From: Dendrobium chrysotoxum
Lineage: Eukaryota > Streptophyta > Magnoliopsida > Asparagales > Orchidaceae
NCBI GenBank assembly: GCA_019925795.1
Contig: CM034300.1
Span: 72,705,021 to 72,769,020, forward strand
Reading direction: 5' to 3'
DNA length: 64,000 bases
This document shows, one piece after another, positions 12,700 to 22,705 of this stretch. Each line of letters begins with the position of its first letter. Within the stretch, counting starts at the first letter, position 1. The translations under genes and the position numbers were made by a program. Below the pieces are notes generated by a model. It ran no database searches and had not been told where the DNA came from. It was given only the letters and a program-made list of their open reading frames with translations.

Positions 12700-14202
12700 T
12701 AAAGTTTCATAAGGGGTAGACTTCCCAAAATTGAGGGATTTAAATAATATGTAATTTTAAAATTATCTTTAAAATACATAAATATTATAAATAATAATAA
12801 TATAAGTTTAAAAATAAGATAATTGAAAATACTTCAGTTCATAAGCATGGGAGGTCTACCAGCCACCGAGGGGGTTTTAAAATAATTTTTATTATTAAAA
12901 TAATTATTTACATTAATTAAATAATATTTAAATAATTAAATAACATAGGAATACAGAAAACATCCAGAAGTGACAGAATCACATACAGGGAATAATTTTA
13001 AATTAAAATTCATATTTTTTTAAAAAGTTTAAGGTATTGTGCGTCAAAATCCGATTTAAAATGATAAAGTTATGAATTTTCGAAGTTAAATAGGTTTAAA
13101 GGTAATTTTTTTAAAATAATTTAAAATAATTAATATTTGAAAATAATTAATAATTTCAAAATAAATCAGATATAATAATATCTGAATTTTAAAATAAATT
13201 TAAATAATAATAAAATAACTTTAAAGCATTAAAAATAATGTAATAATAGTCAAGATAGCTTCAAAGTATTAACAATATAATAATCTTATTAAAATAATAA
13301 TATTATTAATTTAATAATGTTAAAATAATGTCAACAATAATAATGAACTATTAATATTATAATAACATGAATATTTAATGTAGTAATGATATTATTAGAA
13401 TAATAATAATGTTATTATTAATGATATTGACATTAAAATAACATTAATAATAATAATGAATGTTAATATTATAATAATATAAATATTGATATAATAATAA
13501 TATTATTAAAATAATAATATTATTATCAATCATGATATTGATATTATAACAATATTAATAGTGATAATAAATATTAATATTATAATAACATAAATATTAA
13601 TATGATAATAATATTATTAAAATAGTAATATTATTATTAATCATAATATTAATATTATAGTAATATTAATAATAATAATAAATATTAATATTATAATAAT
13701 ATAAATATTAATATAATAATAATATTATTAAAATAATAATACTATTATTAATCATAATATTAATATTATAATAATATTAATAATCATAATAAACACTAAT
13801 ATTATAATAATATAAATATTAACATAATAATAATATTATTAAAAATAATAATATTGTTATTAATCATAATATTGATATTATAATAATATTAATAATAATA
13901 ATAAATAGTAATATTATAATAATATAAATATTAATATAATAATAATATTATTAGAATAATAATACTATTATTAATCATAATATTGATATTATAATAATAT
14001 TAGTAATCATAATTAATTAATATAATAATAGTAATAGTAATAAAAATAATTAGGATAATTAAAATGATTAAAATAGTAATAATAATAATAATATAATAAT
14101 GATAATAATAACAATAATAATAATAAACATAATTAAAGTAATTAAAATAATAGTAATAATAATGATGATAGCAATAATAATAATAATAAAAAAAATGATT
14201 AA

Positions 14203-14234
<32 letters not shown>

Positions 14235-14460
14235 GATTAAAATAATAATAATAATAATAATTATTATAATAATTATAATAATAATAATAATAGTAATAAT
14301 TAACACAATTAAAATAATTAAAGAATAATAATAATAATATAATAATAATAATAATAATATTATAATAACATTATTATTTAAATAATTAAAATAAAATTTT
14401 TTTTGATTTTTTTTATTATTTAAATAAACAGATAAATAAATAATTAAAAAAATAAAAATA
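12700..14460. repeat. AT-rich tract with 111-bp tandem repeat and (AAT)n runs
   Basis: This is almost pure A/T sequence. Between about 13400 and 14010 a unit beginning TATTATTAAAATAAT recurs at 13501, 13612, 13723, 13834 and 13946, a period of 111-112 bp. Simple AAT/ATA runs follow to about 14380. It lies within the solo LTR. Long open frames made of I, L and N codons here are low-complexity artefacts. Confidence 0.75.
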
Positions 14461-14479
14461 AAAAAAAATAAAAAAAAAA

Positions 14480-14815
14480 TCCACCGGCGGCGGCGGCGCG
14501 GGATACGCGTCAGCCCGGGACTGGTTCCGCGGTCCCGGGCAATCATTGCCAATGATTGCGCCGCCGCGCAATCATTGGCAATGATTGCGCGGAAATCCGC
14601 ACGGTCACTTATCCGCGTCAGCGCGAAAGCGGGACCGTCGGATTCTCCGCGGTTCGGATCGGACGGCTCAGATCGCGCCGGACCGTCTGATTAACCGTCA
14701 GGGGGCCTCCGCTGTTCGGACATCACCGCGGAATGACGCGATCAGAGCCGTTGATCGCGCGATCAACGGCCTGAAAAACGTGCAACCCGGACGGACATGC
14801 GAACCGAAACCCTAA
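14480..14815 (-). other. GC-rich block of the solo LTR with nested palindromes
   Basis: The composition switches sharply from AT-rich to GC-rich at about 14480. Two related palindromes lie close together: GCAATCATTG-c-CAATGATTGC (14539-14559) and GCGCAATCATTG-g-CAATGATTGCGC (14566-14590). In the element's own orientation the block lies downstream of the TATA box, so it would be transcribed near the 5' end of the RNA. Confidence 0.6.
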
Positions 14816-15278
14816 TCCTATTTTCTCCTCGTTCTCGCGATCGGGGCGATCAAATTAAATGAAATTTTAAACGTATGCTCTTTACTTGAACAGAAATCAT
14901 GTGGGCTCAATGGTTCGACCCGAAACGCACTATGCAATAAGTTATTTAGCTCAAGGTGTCCTAGCCTAGGGTTGGGGTTTATACCGAAAATATCCAATGG
15001 ATTTAAGTGATCTCGGGCTTGTTGCACTTGTAGATTGTCCACGCTCCTAGTTGTAGAAGAAACCGTGGTCAAACACGCCTTGGATCGACTGGAAAATCAC
15101 TTGGAACGTTTCTAGCTTTGGTTCGCCGGAGATCTCGTCGCCGACGGCCTCTGGTCGGCGGATCTTGGTGGAATGAGGTGGGAAGGGACTCAAGATGCTT
15201 TCACCAGCGAAGCCTCGGGCTTAGAGAGCTTTGGGAGAGAATAGGAACAAGATCCCCTCAATAAAACCCTAGGATCCC

Positions 15279-15286
15279 TATTTATA
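15279..15286 (-). promoter_or_regulatory. TATA box of the solo LTR
   Basis: The minus strand reads TATAAATA within GCATATAAATAGGGATCC, about 630 bp inside the LTR from its 5' end at 15913. The position between a repeat-rich U3 and a GC-rich downstream block fits an RNA polymerase II promoter, with a start expected near 15250. The start site itself is not visible. Confidence 0.55.
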
Positions 15287-15419
15287 TGCCCTAGACTTAT
15301 TGGGAACGGTCCAGATCTAATCTAGGGCTTGGTCAGGAGGCAATCAAGTCCTTAGGGCCGTGGTTTGGGTTTTGAATAGATTAGGAAAGGTTTAGGATTT
15401 TAAATGGCTCTTAATGGGT

Positions 15420-15913
15420 CATTTTGACCTATTAATGGCTTAGGTTGACCAAGTCAAGGGTTGACTTGGTCAACCCTAGTCAAGTGGGTCCAAGGGAGGA
15501 GGGTATGAGCCTTGAAGCCCTTGGTTGGGCTTGGATCTGATTAGGATTTGATTTTGAACCTATATGGGCCTATTGGGTCAACCTGGGTTGACCTGGTCAA
15601 CCAGGTTGACCCAGGGCCAAGACTTGGGCCCAATGGGTCAAGCCTGACCCACTGAGTCCAGTGGAGGAGAGAATAGGGCTTGGAGAGCCCTGGATTGGGT
15701 TTGGGTTTGATTTGAACTAGTTTTAGACCCATATGGGTCTAATGGGTCAACCTGGGTTGACCTGGTCAACCAGGTTGACCCAGGGCCTGGGTTTGGGCTC
15801 AGCAGACCTGGCTTGACTCCCTGGACCCACTGGGTTGGGTTCCAGGGTCTAGCCTGGTCAAATTTGACCAGGTCAACCCTTTGACCTAGGTCTAGGGAGA
15901 AATAGGGTCAACA
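15420..15913 (-). promoter_or_regulatory. Solo LTR U3 packed with TTGACC/GGTCAA motifs
   Basis: This roughly 490-bp region upstream of the TATA box contains many TTGACC and GGTCAA words, often as adjoining inverted pairs (GGTCAACCTGGGTTGACC, near 15576 and 15747, about 171 bp apart). TTGAC(C/T) is the W-box core bound by plant WRKY factors. That the motifs act as W-boxes is inferred from sequence and position. Confidence 0.5.
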
Positions 15914-16533
15914 AGGCTGTCTTGACAAAAGTTTCTTCTTGGAAATCTTATCATGTTATTAAGTAGATGGTTAGGTGAGGTGAATTTTTTGGTGAGGTTT
16001 GGTTGATTTGAGTTCTCTATTGGTGTTCCTGATCCTAGTTGTTGGACCTATGCTGTGTTGGCAATTTTTTAATTTGCTTTTTATTCTTTATGGAGACCTT
16101 TCTCGTCTTCAAATTCTTGGCTTGATGATGAAGAACTTTGGTGTTGGATGGATATAATGGGCTCTTCTATGTTATATGGAGCTTTGCTTTAGAACTATGC
16201 TGAGGAGGCTGAGTGAGTTCTCTGCTGGTGTATAAGAATTCTATTTTTTTTGGGTTTGGTGGTGGGACCTATGCTATGTTGGTCATCTGTTGGCATTTTA
16301 TTAGTTTGCTTCTTATTCCTTTATGAGGATATTAATATGTCATCGAGCTCTTGATATGGTGATGGTGGTTTTTGGTGTTGTTGGCTAGAGTTGGTGCTTA
16401 TGTTTTATCTTGATCTTTATTTTGGATCTCTGCTAAGTTGGTTGAGCTTGTGCTTTTGTATGGAGGCTGGGGACTATGTTGAATTAGTCTCATTCATTTG
16501 TCCTTTGGAAGGTTGACTTTGAAAGTGCAAATA
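15914..16533 (+). mobile_element. LINE copy 1, segment 3: 3' region
   Basis: The segment aligns with 21220-21840 of LINE copy 2 (for example the stretch around AAATCTTATCATGTTATTAAG and the CATTTGTCCTTTGGAAGG block). It starts with the solo LTR target duplication AGGCT and ends at CAAATA (16528-16533), the direct repeat flanking the next insertion. The zf-RVT domain lies upstream, so this is the downstream and 3'-untranslated part. Confidence 0.75.
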
Positions 16534-16929
16534 TGTTGTTAGACCTATTGCTCAATGTCCCTAGGCTAACCAAGAGGGGGGGGGGGGGTGAATTGGTTCT
16601 TTTTAAAATTACTCTTGATATTTTGGAAAATTTAAAAGCTAATCGTACAGTACGATATAACTTCGTACAGTACGAACAGAGATAATTTTTGCTCTTTCTT
16701 TTAAAGCAGAAATTCAACCACAACGAGAATAAACTGCAGAAAATAGAAATGCAGAAAAAAATAAATAGAGAACAGAAAACACAAGAATTTATAGTGGTTC
16801 GGTCAAACACGACCTACATCCACTCCCTAGAGATCCCTTCTCTAGGTATTGCACTAAAACCAAGTGACTCTCCTTTTGCCCCCACAGCAAGGCGGAGAAG
16901 CCTTTACAAACTCTCTTCCACCAACCCCG

Positions 16930-17072
16930 GTGCGGCAGAGTACCGTCGTCCTTTTCACTCTCCAAGTGCGGCAGAGAACCGTCATCCTTTTCACTCTCCA
17001 AGTGCGGTAGAGAACCGGAATCCTTTCCACTCTCCAAGTGCGGCAGAGAACCGGAATCCTTTCGAACAATGC
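16930..17072 (+). repeat. 36-bp tandem repeat, four copies
   Basis: Units begin at 16930, 16966, 17002 and 17038 with GTGCGGCAGAG and continue with CCGTC or CCGGA, CCTTT and CACTCTCCAA. The last unit is partial. The period is a multiple of three, so frames on both strands look repetitive, but I see no protein family in them. Confidence 0.8.
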
Positions 17073-17439
17073 TCTTGCAAAAGTCTACAAGGAACTAGGA
17101 AGATGCTTGAAGAACAAGTAAAAGAAATCCTCTCAATTGGATAACCTTGTGAATCTCCTCACAATTTTCTCTTGAAAGATCTCTCAAAACTCACTCCCAA
17201 ACACTCTCCCAATCACTCTCCTCTCACTTCCCAAAAGAATTTTCGCAGAAGGATCTCTTCTCAAAACAGTTTTGAGTCATTTTTATACTTAGGACAGAAA
17301 AAACCGTCCAAAAATTGAATTTTCAAGTTAAGTCCGTGCTGATCGTCCCGTACGATCGTCCATCGTACTGTTTGAATAGTTTAAAGATTTGAACAATCCG
17401 TCATGTATGACTCATCAGACAAACACAACAGAGCCATTC

Positions 17440-17760
17440 GTATACATAGTTCGTCCCGTACGAACACTTGGACGATCATGTCAGTAAGCATCGTCCGAAT
17501 GCTTCGTCCCGTACGAACGCTTGGACGAATCGAACAGTGAGCATCATCCGAACGCTTCATCCCGTACGAACGCTTGGACGAATCGAACAGTGAGCATCGT
17601 CCGAACGCTTCATCCAGTACGAACTCTTGGACGAATCGAACAGTGAGCATCGTCCCAACGCTTCGTCCCGTACAAACGCTTGGACGAATCAAACAGTGAG
17701 CATCGTCCGATTCATTCGTCCCGTACGAACCTCTGGACGAACCCAATTTTGAGCTGTTCG
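17440..17760 (+). repeat. 53-bp tandem repeat with CCCGTACGAACG core, about six copies
   Basis: The phrase CTTGGACGAATCGAACAGTG recurs at about 17520, 17573, 17626 and 17679, with a more diverged copy on each side, giving a 53-bp period. Each unit carries CGTCCCGTACGAACG, which contains the palindrome CGTACG. Related GTAC palindromes (TCGTACAGTACGA) occur at about 16645-16675 in the same insertion. Confidence 0.8.
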
Positions 17761-18227
17761 TACAGCAAAAACTCATGTACGAATGTTATTCGTACTGTAC
17801 GAACATGCCTTAAAAAAATTTTCTAGTCTGATGGGTTCTCCCTGGAGGACATATTCTTCATATTGTAATGTACGAAATAAATTCGTATTATACGATCAGT
17901 TTAAAAACATATAAACTTTTTACTCCCCCATTATGTATGTGCACAGTTATCCAACTTACAATCACACTCTCTCAGACTCAAGAAAAAAAAGAAAAGAAAA
18001 TTACAGACTTCATTTATAGTGAACAAGTGAACTTGAAGTCTTCAACAGTCTTGAGTGTGAATTTCCTGAAAAATACTTTAGTACACACAGACAAAACAAA
18101 AAAACTCAAATATATGTTAGAAGATGAATTAGACAAACAATAAACTTTTGTAATCATCAAAAACATAAACTTGGATTAGAATTCTCATGAACAAAACAAT
18201 TCACTCAAATCAAAACAGACTTGACAA

Positions 18228-18375
18228 CAAATATCTTTTATTCTGGAAGGTCGTTTCAAGCAACCAAGGGCATGGAATGGTTGGTTCGGCATCCAGTGCT
18301 GGTCTGGATGTTTGTTCCTAGATATTCAAAGGATTTGGTGGCTTTTTTTGTAGTTTTAACCGATGTCTCGGATGA
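18228..18375 (+). mobile_element. LINE copy 1, segment 4: 3' tail
   Basis: The segment matches the tail of LINE copy 2 (21840-21985), including GGAAGGTCGTTTCAAGCAAC and GTTTTAACCGATGTCT. At about 18375 the match switches to the endonuclease end of the next LINE copy. Confidence 0.65.
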
Positions 18376-21006
18376 CCAATGGTTGAATTCTTTCATGTCC
18401 TCTTTTTATTGTGTGGATAAGCTGAGATGTTTCAATCACTTGCCTCTTATTCTTTGTAATCACCAAAATAAGAAATTTAATAAAAGAATTATTTTAAAAA
18501 AAATTATCCAAGAAGCTTAAGTTTTGGGATTTACTTATTAACATTTTTGCGGTTGCCTCGGTTGGTAGTCCTATTAGTGATCGCTTTTCTAGGTTAAAGA
18601 AGCTTATGGGTTTAAAGCACGGGATTAAGTCTCTTCTAATTTTATTTCTACCTCTATTGATGTTCTGAGTCAGAAACAAAATTATTTGTTGCAATAGATT
18701 CAAATCTCTTCTAATAACCATCAATTGTATATCTCTTTAAAGGAGGTGAATTCTTTGCTAAATCATGACATGTCATTATGGCCCTTTTGGATTATTTAGA
18801 GGGAAAAAGTGAAATGACTTTCTTTTGGATAAGATTATTTGAGTTTTCTCAATTCTAAAATTTGTTGTAGACAGAATATTAACATAATTAAGGTTATCTT
18901 TACTTCTGAAGGGATAATTTCTGATCTTAAAGGTATTTCTGATGCTTTTGTTCAACACTTTAAAAGGTTCTTTAATTCTCCAAAACCTCCTCTGTCTTCC
19001 TCTTTTTCTATTCCTGTGGGTAATAATATGATTCCTGCTGATTTTCTTCATTCCTTAATGGCTCCTATTACTATTAAAGAAATTAAGCAGGTTATTTTTT
19101 GTGCCCCTTCCTCTTCTGCTCCAGGTCCTAATGGTTTTACTTTTAAATTTTTTAAAAGCTCTTGGGATATTGTGGGTCCTATTTTTTTGCAAAGCTGTTT
19201 TGCATTTTTTCTTCTTCTTCTTCTCATATGACTAGGGCTGCTAAAGCTTTTGATATTGCCCTTATTCCTAAGAGTAGTCATGCCTCTCAAATTTTTGATT
19301 TTAGGCATATTTCTTTATGCACTGTTTTTTATAAAATTGTGAATAAAATATTGGCTAATCGTATGAAACATATTATATCTTTTATTATTCATCCTAGTCA
19401 GGCTGGTTTTATTAAGTGATTTTCTACTGATAATATTTTACTGGCTTCTAAATTTTTAAGGGAATTAAATTATAAGGTTAAAGAAAAGTATTTTTGTACT
19501 AAGCTTGATATTCAAAAGTCTTTTGATACTATTTCTAGATATTTTCTTTTATATAGAATGGCACATAAATATTTTCTTAGTCTTTTAATTTCTCGGATTA
19601 AGGGTTGTATTGAAGATATTTCATTTATATTACTTTTAATGATTCTTTAGATGGCTTTTTTAGTTCTTCCTCTGTTCTTCGTCAAGGTTGTCCCCTATCT
19701 CCTTATTTATTTTGCATTGTCATGGATGTCTTATCTAATTTGTTAGATGACAAGTCCTATGCTGCTCATTTTGAGGGTATGGAGCCTGAGAGAATTATTT
19801 TTCTTAGTTTCTTTATTCTGATGATGTTTTAGTTTTTGGTAAAGCTTCTATTCTTAATGCTTAAAAAGTTAAAGGATATTTTAAAGTATTTTTCTAAGTG
19901 TTTAGGTTTTTTTGTTAATCATAATAAAAGTTTATCTATCTTTTCTAAAGATATTCTTGTGGCTGCTCATATTTGTCAAATTTTGGATATTTCTATTTCT
20001 AATAGCACTTTGAAATATCTTGGTTTACCTATTTCTCCTAAAAGGCTTTCCACTTCAAATTTTCAACCTCCACTGAATTGAATTACTGACTTGCTGGTTG
20101 AAAAGTTAAGATTTTGTCTTTTACTGGTAGACTTGAGTTTCTCAAGTTCTTTATTTGTAATATTGTTGTTTATTAGATTAGGGGTCTTATTTTTCCTAAA
20201 TATTGTTGAAAGTTTATTAGGAAGGTTTATTCTACTTTTCTTTTTTGTGGAGATGTTAATGCTAGGAAGATTCATATTATTGATTGGAGGGATGTTTGCA
20301 AGCCTAAAAGGTTTGGTGGTTTGGGGATTCATGGTCTTAAAATTTTAAATTATGTTTACAGTTGCTCTCTTATTTGGCATATTTTAAATAATCATTGTCT
20401 GTTAGCTGGTTGGGTTAAGTTTAAGTTTATTTCTCTTTGGAAGCCTCCCACTCCTAAGGCTTCTGCTTTTTGGAAATATATTTGTTCCATTGCTAGGGAG
20501 ATTAAGAGCAAGATCTCTTTCATTATTCATCCTAATAACCCCTTCTCTTTCTATTAGGACCCTTGGTGTGGGGGTAAAGCTTTTCATGAGCTAGTAGACT
20601 CAAATTGTTCTTCTTTTAAGTCGGCTTTGGTTGGTAATTTATTTTCAACAGGTAGTTGGAATTTGTCAGTTCAATTTGCTTCTTCTGTTTCTCAGATTGT
20701 ATCTTCTACTCTTATTTCTAATCAGTCTGATTCTTTTATCTCATGGGGTGGTGTGTTTTTCCCACCTTTAAGATCTTTCATGCTGGTTTTTATGATGGGC
20801 AAACTCAAGTTGAATGGTGCTCTTTTATCTGGCATAAGAAGTTTGCTTTGCCTTTTTCATGCTATGCTTGGATGGCATTATTGAGAGGGTTAAAAATTGC
20901 AAATATTATTTCTAAAAGGAATGTAAATATTCCTATTACTTGTGTTTTATGCGCAAAAGCAGAAGAAAGTCACAATCATTTATTTTTTGAGTGTGCTTTT
21001 TGTTAA
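18376..21006 (+). pseudogene. LINE ORF2 relic: endonuclease end, RT, zf-RVT
   Basis: Readable motifs in order are CVDKLRCFNHLPLI (endonuclease end, about 18410), APSSSAPGPNGFTFKFFKSS (RT, about 19103), FRHISLCTVFYKIVNKILANR (about 19304), GCPLSPYLFCIVMDV (about 19687) and the zf-RVT CVLCAKAEESHNHLFFECAF (about 20940-20999). The RT catalytic region near 19815 reads as SDD rather than an intact ADD or IDD motif. Several frameshifts and stops make it non-functional. Confidence 0.75.
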
Positions 21007-22165
21007 TCATTTCTGATTTTGTGCCGGGCTTAAAGTTCTTTATTCTCAAACCAACTCTTCTTCAAGTTTTAGATTTTATCTCTGTTTCTAACTTGGAGAA
21101 GGATTAAAAAAGATTATACTTTATTGTTACTTGGTGTTCATTATACTTCATTGGAGAGAAAGAAAAAATGGAAAATTCATTGGAAATATTAATTGTGCAG
21201 CAACTATTGGTAGGCTTATTAAGAAGGCTATCTTGGTTAAAGTTTCTTCTTGTAAATCTTATCATGTTATTAAGCAGATGGTTAGGTGAGTTGGATTTGT
21301 TGGTGCGGTTTGGTTGATTTGAGTTCTCTACTGGTGTTCTTGATCTTGGTAGTTGGACCTGTGCTGTGTTGGCAATTTTTTAATTTGCTTTTTATTCTTT
21401 ATGGAGACCTTTCTTGTCTTCAAGTTCTTGGTTTGATGAGGAAGGTCTTTGGTGTTGGCTGGATAGAAATGGCTCTTTCTTGTTATCTGGAGCTTTGGAT
21501 TGAAATTGTGCTGAGTTGGCTGAGTGGTTTCTCTGATGGTGTATGAGAATTTTATTTTTATGGGTTTAGTGGTGGGACCTGTGCTGTGTTGGTTCTATGT
21601 TGGCATTTTATTAGTTTGCTTCTTATTCCTTTGAGGATATTAATATATCTTCGAGCTTTTGGTTTGGTGATGGTGGTTTTTGTTGTTGTTTGGCTAGAAT
21701 TTGTATTGATGTTTTATATGGATCTTTATTTTGGATCTCTACTAAATTGGTTGAGCTTGTGCTTTTGTATGGAGGCTATGGGAAGTGACTATGTTGAATT
21801 GGTCTCATTCATTTGTCCTTTGGAAGGTTGACCTGACAACCAATATCTTATGTTCTGGAAGGTCGTTTCAAGCAACCAAGGCATGGAATGGTTTGTTCGG
21901 CATCTAGTGCTGGTCTGGATGTTTGTTCCTAGATATTCAAAGGATTTGGTTGGCTTTTTTTAGTTTTAACCGATGTCTGGGATGGATATTAACCTTTTGA
22001 GTCCTTTTGTTTTTGGGGTTCTTAAAATTTCTATCATTGGTCATTAGTGTTTTATTTTTAATCAATTTATTTTTAGTTATTGTACTAGGGATTGTAAGTT
22101 TTTTTTTCTTTTTTTACTTTCCTGATGTATTCTCTTATTGTAATCGTTTTCATTTGTTAATGAAA
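18376..22165 (+). mobile_element. LINE copy 2, 5'-truncated, L1-type
   Basis: The copy runs from the C-terminal endonuclease region to the 3' tail without large insertions, and so serves as the reference for reconstructing copy 1. It is closely similar to copy 1, but both have many stops. The 5' truncation is typical of target-primed reverse transcription. The 3' end is near CATTTGTTAATGAAAATAAG at about 22160; no clear poly(A) tail or target duplication could be fixed. Confidence 0.8.
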
Positions 22166-22705
22166 ATAAGCATGATTGCCCCTAAATTTTTCCAAATAAA
22201 AAACTTATAATCTTTTTCCATTTTGTATTTTAGGAAAAAAAATAAAGAAGCATAATTTACACTTCATTTATGAGAAAATTTAGAAATTACACAAATAGCA
22301 TAAAAGTCCTATCTATTTATATATTTAATTCTATATCTTTATATTTATTTATATAATTCTTAATTTTAAATAAATCAACTATATAATTAACTTATTTAAA
22401 AAAAATTTCATATTTTTAGGCATATATTTAGATATAATTATTAATATTAAAAAAATATTAGATATATAAATATATTAAAATTTTATGATATTTATGTAAA
22501 TGCCTAAATTTTAAATGATGTAATTATCGATGAATTTTTAAGAGAAGAATGAAAATAAATATTTTTATTTCATATTATATGGATTTAAAAAGCTTCAAGA
22601 AGTCCAACCTCTAAAATTAATATGAAGCGATGATAAGATCCTCAAAAGAGCAAGAGAAGATAATTAAATAGTATAACGAGTGGTTGTTCGATCCTAACAA
22701 AAAGA
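22166..22705. other. AT-rich intergenic sequence, nothing seen
   Basis: Strongly AT-rich with no sustained frame, RNA gene or recognisable repeat. Confidence 0.45.

Larger units (their letters stand above)
8953..15913 (-). mobile_element. 6.96-kb solo LTR, Tat-type Ty3/gypsy, minus strand
   Basis: Read on the minus strand the block starts TGTTGACC and ends GGTCCACA. It is flanked by the 5-bp repeat AGGCT (8948-8952 and 15914-15918), and the LINE resumes exactly after it. I see no internal copy of its ends, no primer site and no polyprotein, so it looks like one LTR left after recombination. It is homologous to the LTR of the giant element at 28315-55063. Shared blocks include GAGATGTAATTAAC and the hairpins around AATAAA (minus strand of 9125-9215 versus 36175-36265), GGTTTTAAA-GCGATTAGG with TTCCAGGC (9645-9700 versus 35600-35650), and GCAGGTGGCCATG (near 10940 versus 34690). 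A non-autonomous element lacking genes is the less likely alternative. Confidence 0.8.
16528..18233. mobile_element. 1.7-kb LTR-like insertion with CAAATA direct repeats
   Basis: The inserted DNA is about 16534-18227, flanked by CAAATA (16528-16533 and 18228-18233). Part of that match may belong to the element end, so the true duplication could be 5 bp. It starts TGTTGTTAGACC and contains a poly-G run before GTGAATTGG and a TATAGTGGTTCGG segment, motifs I associate with LTRs widely scattered in plant genomes. No polyprotein is present, so a solo LTR is likely. The family is not identified. Confidence 0.55.

Noticed and set aside
14199..14552. 117-codon minus-strand frame rich in Ile and Leu
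   Set aside because: It translates AAT/ATA microsatellite sequence; low-complexity artefact.
16689..17144. 151-codon plus-strand frame with repeated peptide
   Set aside because: The repetition comes from the 36-bp DNA tandem repeat in an LTR-like insertion; no protein family is visible.
17381..17776. 131-codon minus-strand frame with repeated peptide
   Set aside because: It runs through the 53-bp repeat array of the same insertion. The period is not a multiple of three and the frame has no domain.
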